Assembly (NCBI RefSeq): GCF_003096015.2
Contig: NZ_CP029185.2
Location: 2,638,001-2,702,000, forward strand
Length of the DNA: 64,000 nt
Direction of reading: 5' to 3'
DNA from: Limnobaculum parvum
GTDB taxonomy: Bacteria > Pseudomonadota > Gammaproteobacteria > Enterobacterales > Enterobacteriaceae
The position numbers were made by a program, and so were the translations under genes. Shown in pieces: positions 60,836 through 64,000 of this stretch. Numbering within the stretch: the stretch's first letter is position 1; every line of letters starts with the position of its first letter. The notes beneath the pieces were generated by a model that saw only the letters and a list, made by a program, of their open reading frames with translations, ran no database searches and was not told the origin of the DNA.

Positions 60836-62335
60836 CTACTCCGCCGCCATTAATTTACGATACTCATCATAAGCATAGAGATCGGTCATGCCGCTAATGT
60901 AATCCTGAATCAGTCTGGCACGATAATAGAATTCCCGAATCTCCAACTGAGATTCAGGCAAATGCCCTAATTTAGCCATAGCCTCTTTATAAGCCATACA
61001 GTGTTTAGTGGAGAGCTTGTGAAACAGTCGGGTTTCTATCAGATAACCCCGGTGGCTATTCTCTTTAACCAAACGCATAAAATCCGCCATTGGCATATCC
61101 AACAATGGGCTATAAATATCCAACAGGCCATTAATCACCCGATAGCCCTGCAACTCCAACTGTTCAACCTCTTCGTGGCTGAAGACATATTTCAGCGCTA
61201 CATTTTTATAGGCGCTTAATAGCTTAAAGGCTTCGTCACCATCTTCCAGCAGCGCCTGATTAAAGTTTCCGGCAAAAATCGCCGGTAAATTCTGAATAAA
61301 GCGCTGAGCGGCTCTGGGTACCAAATGGCCAACGGTATATACCCGCAGGTACATAAAGAACTGATCTTCACGGTGGCGATAGCCGCTTCCCTGCTCCATC
61401 TTGCGTATGGCATTGCCTACCGTTTTATCAAACAGATCGCCGGTTGATACCGTTCCCCAGGCACTCTTGAGGTGATCATAAAGTTGTTCAATCGTCAGAA
61501 TGCTCTTCTCTACTGCGTCTTCAAGATCGGCAATGCAGTAAGAGATATCGTCTGCCGCTTCCATAATATAAGTCAGCGGATAGCGGCTGAACTCTTCCAT
61601 TCCCAGCTTATAACGCAGCTCTGTCACAAAAGCTTCTTCCGCCAGATAATAGCCGGGCTTCTTCATCAGATAACTAAACTCCGCCGGAACACTCTCTGAC
61701 CAGTAAGCGGGTTTAGTGTATTTCAGTATGCAGGCAACTTGGGAATAGGTCAGATTCAGTTTCAGTAATGTATGCACCAGCCGAATCGCCTGAGCATTTC
61801 CTTCAAAGTTGCTTAAATCCTGACAAATACGCAGGCGCAGTTGGTTCAATTCTGGCTGTTGATCTTCCAGACGCAGGCAAGGGTAGTGACACAATTTACC
61901 GGCCTCAGCGTTCAGGCGTTTACCAAACCAGTTATTGATTGCCGCTTCACCAAAATGACCAAATGGCGGATTACCCACATCGTGCATCAAACAGGCCATT
62001 TCAACGATACTTTCAAAAGCCTCTAAGGTTTTATCCAACCCCAGTTGCTCAATTCGCCCCTCTTTTTTCAGCAGGTGGAAAATATCTTTGGCAATATGGC
62101 GGCCTACCTGTTGCACCTCCATAGAATGCGTCAAACGGCTACGCACTGCGGCATTGCGCTCCAGTGGAAATACCTGTGTCTTTTGCTGTAATCGGCGAAT
62201 AGCCGCAGAATTGATAATACGTCCGCGATCGCTTTCGAACTGGCGGGTAATTTCGTATTCCCCTACAGGGGCTGGCGATGATGAACTAAAAGGACGCTGA
62301 ACTGTTATTCTCTTGCCAAAATCAATCCCGGACAT
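60836..62335 (-). CDS. dgt: dGTP triphosphohydrolase
   Basis: Hydrolyses dGTP to deoxyguanosine and triphosphate. HD-domain ligands are seen in RLTHSMEVQQVGR and CLMHDVGNPPFGHFGEAA, then MEAADDISYCIADLEDAVE. I use the ATG at 62335 (MSGIDFGKR, aligning with MAQIDFRKK of E. coli), which has GGGAG 6 bases upstream; an earlier in-frame ATG would add 33 unrelated residues. It has 499 residues (E. coli 505). Divergent from mtnN, as in E. coli. Confidence 0.95.
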   Translation of the reverse strand: MSGIDFGKRITVQRPFSSSSPAPVGEYEITRQFESDRGRIINSAAIRRLQQKTQVFPLERNAAVRSRLTHSMEVQQVGRHIAKDIFHLLKKEGRIEQLGLDKTLEAFESIVEMACLMHDVGNPPFGHFGEAAINNWFGKRLNAEAGKLCHYPCLRLEDQQPELNQLRLRICQDLSNFEGNAQAIRLVHTLLKLNLTYSQVACILKYTKPAYWSESVPAEFSYLMKKPGYYLAEEAFVTELRYKLGMEEFSRYPLTYIMEAADDISYCIADLEDAVEKSILTIEQLYDHLKSAWGTVSTGDLFDKTVGNAIRKMEQGSGYRHREDQFFMYLRVYTVGHLVPRAAQRFIQNLPAIFAGNFNQALLEDGDEAFKLLSAYKNVALKYVFSHEEVEQLELQGYRVINGLLDIYSPLLDMPMADFMRLVKENSHRGYLIETRLFHKLSTKHCMAYKEAMAKLGHLPESQLEIREFYYRARLIQDYISGMTDLYAYDEYRKLMAAE

Positions 62336-62593
62336 AGCCTCTCCCATTCTGCTGATGACAGCGCTACGTTCATCCCCCCGAAGCCCTGCCTTTTCAATTC
62401 TATCCTGATGAAAACCAAAGCGGTTCTGTTTCATCGCGATATGTTATTTTCTATCACAATCATACATTATCCGTTCACGGATTAAAGATTAATCAAAAGG
62501 CGTAAAAATCTCTGCATCTGAAACGGCTTATTTCCCTCAGTAGCATGATAGACTACGCGCCAATTTATGCATCGGACTTAGCAGGAGATCTCG

Positions 62594-63295
62594 ATGAAAA
62601 TAGGTATTATTGGCGCTATGGAGCAAGAAGTTGCCCTGCTGCGTTCTCAAATTGAACATTGTGAAACCATTAAACGCGCTGGCTGTGAGATTTATACCGG
62701 CCGCCTGAACGGTGTCGAAGTCGCATTACTGAAATCAGGTATCGGCAAAGTATCCGCTGCACTGGGCACTGTACTGTTGTTAGAAAACTGTAAGCCCGAT
62801 GTGGTCATCAATACAGGCTCTGCGGGTGGTTTGGCATCAACACTCAAAGTAGGCGATATCGTGGTATCAGACGAAGTTCGCTATCACGATGCCGATGTAA
62901 CCGCATTTGGCTATGAGCCAGGCCAAATGGCAGGTTGCCCGGCAGCGTTTCCAGCGGATCCAAAACTGATTACTTTGGCCGAACGGTGTATTCAACAGTG
63001 TAATCTTCATGCGGTTCGTGGCCTGATTTGTAGCGGTGACGCATTTATTAACGGTGCCGAACCTTTGGCTCGCATTCGTGCCACCTTCCCTGCGGTGGTT
63101 GCCGTTGAAATGGAAGCGGCTGCCATTGGCCACGTGTGCTATCAGTTTGGCACGCCGTTTGTGGTGGTTCGTGCTATCTCTGATGTTGCCGATGGAGAAT
63201 CTCATCTTAGCTTTGATGAATTTCTGGTGTTGGCTGCTCAACAGTCTTCTCTGATGGTTGGTACGATGCTTAAGGCTCTGGCAGAACAACAATAA
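62594..63295 (+). CDS. mtnN: 5'-Methylthioadenosine/S-adenosylhomocysteine nucleosidase
   Basis: Cleaves MTA, SAH and 5'-deoxyadenosine in the methionine-salvage and methylation cycle. MKIGIIGAMEQEVALLRSQI with the acid Glu near residue 12, then TGSAGGLAS, VAVEMEAAAIGHVC and AISDVADGESH (catalytic Asp). It has 233 residues (E. coli 232). AGGAG precedes the ATG; the stop overlaps the btuF ATG as TAATG. Confidence 0.97.
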   Translation: MKIGIIGAMEQEVALLRSQIEHCETIKRAGCEIYTGRLNGVEVALLKSGIGKVSAALGTVLLLENCKPDVVINTGSAGGLASTLKVGDIVVSDEVRYHDADVTAFGYEPGQMAGCPAAFPADPKLITLAERCIQQCNLHAVRGLICSGDAFINGAEPLARIRATFPAVVAVEMEAAAIGHVCYQFGTPFVVVRAISDVADGESHLSFDEFLVLAAQQSSLMVGTMLKALAEQQ

Positions 63296-64000
63296 TGACC
63301 GCTCGGGTTTTACTGGAAAAATACCTAACAACACCGCTGTTAGTTGTGCTAACGGCGGTTGTTTTGTCTATGGGTACACATCGGGCCGATGCGGCCCCAC
63401 CCCGGGTTATCAGTTTAGCGCCTCACACTACCGAGCTGGCCTATGCGGCGGGGATGGGCGACGAGTTGATCGCGGTCAGCGACTATTCAGACTATCCGCC
63501 AGACGCTAAGCGGCTGGAAAAAGTAGCCTCTTGGCAGGGCATCAATCTGGAACGCATACTGGCGTTAAAGCCCGATCTGATTCTGGCTTGGCGCGGCGGC
63601 AACCCACAGAAAGTATTGGATCAACTATCCGGCTTTGGCATTTCACTATTCTATTCCGATCCGCAAACTATTCAGGATATTGCTGATAATCTGAACCAAT
63701 TAGCCACCTACAGCCCAAAACCAGAAGTAGCCCGTCAGGCCGCCGCTAAATTACTGGCTGACCGGCAGGCTCTTGAACAGCGCTACCAGCGAAAAGGCGA
63801 ACCGGTCAGAGTCTTTCTACAATTTAGTCATCAACCGCTATTTACTGCCTCAGGCAAGACATTACAAAGCGAAGTCATTTCGCTATGCGGCGGAAAAAAT
63901 ATATTTGCCGATAGTCCGGCCCCTTGGCCTCAGGTGAGCCGTGAGCAGGTACTTGCCCGAAAACCACAGTTAATTATTATTGCGGGTGAACAAGAAAAAA
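63295..64000 (+). CDS. btuF: Vitamin B12-binding periplasmic protein, partial
   Basis: Delivers cobalamin to BtuCD. The ATG overlaps the mtnN stop. A signal peptide (to about residue 34, ending ADA) is followed by PPRVISLAPHTTELAYAAGM, the class III binding-protein start, then EKVASWQGINLERILALKPD and LFTASGKTLQSEVISLCGG. The window ends after about 235 codons, so roughly the last 30-40 residues are missing. Confidence 0.95.
   Translation, partial: MTARVLLEKYLTTPLLVVLTAVVLSMGTHRADAAPPRVISLAPHTTELAYAAGMGDELIAVSDYSDYPPDAKRLEKVASWQGINLERILALKPDLILAWRGGNPQKVLDQLSGFGISLFYSDPQTIQDIADNLNQLATYSPKPEVARQAAAKLLADRQALEQRYQRKGEPVRVFLQFSHQPLFTASGKTLQSEVISLCGGKNIFADSPAPWPQVSREQVLARKPQLIIIAGEQEK

Overview
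The window looks like chromosome of an Enterobacterales bacterium, most likely the Budviciaceae (Pragia/Budvicia type). This rests on the glucarate/galactarate genes, mprA-emrAB, dgt, mtnN-btuF, grxB and a yhhW-type pirin, all very close to E. coli proteins, together with a meso-diaminopimelate dehydrogenase that most enterics lack. The genus is inference; no rRNA gene is present to test it.

Layout. 1-11.8 kb: two leftward autotransporter adhesin genes (1097 and 2635 aa) with almost identical beta-barrels. 12.4-13.6 kb: a 55-aa ORF behind an odd ash/icd-like leader, and a small exported protein. 13.9-22.4 kb: ddh, a divergent MATE exporter, a Tyr/Arg-rich secreted peptide, a VOC protein, grxB, pirin and a first EmrAB-type pump. 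22.5-45.7 kb: a phage-derived island. 46.0-49.4 kb: the ordinary mprA-emrA-emrB locus. 49.8-60.6 kb: one large sugar-acid cluster (gudP-gudX-gudD-garL-garR-garK leftward, garD divergent, regulator cdaR), in which garR carries a frameshift. 60.8-64 kb: dgt, mtnN and the start of btuF, cut by the window edge.

The island is the main result. It has an SOS-type repressor, a Q-family antiterminator, holin, endolysin, Rz/Rz1 spanins, tail fibres, neck terminator, contractile sheath, tube, tail chaperone, tape measure, baseplate and a second fibre set. It has no terminase, portal, capsid, replication gene or integrase. That is the gene content of an R-type phage-tail bacteriocin (tailocin). I recall that Pragia fontium makes R-type particles called fonticins; this could be that locus or a relative.

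The island's control is unusual. Four nearly identical leaders stand in front of the lysis genes, each of the two long fibre genes, and the sheath-tube-baseplate operon. Each has a sigma70-type promoter with a perfect CTGATAATCAG palindrome in its 16-bp spacer, a -10-like TATAAA just after the expected start, and then two intrinsic terminators before the first gene. With a Q gene beside the first leader, this reads as one Q protein antiterminating four separate late operons: damage cleaves the repressor, Q is made, and lysis, fibre and tail genes switch on together. A canonical CCCUUUU slippery site in the tail chaperone gene predicts a lambda G/GT-type -1 frameshift product whose stop overlaps the tape-measure start. 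Fibre genes with identical 5' ends and a decayed fibre fragment show ongoing fibre turnover.
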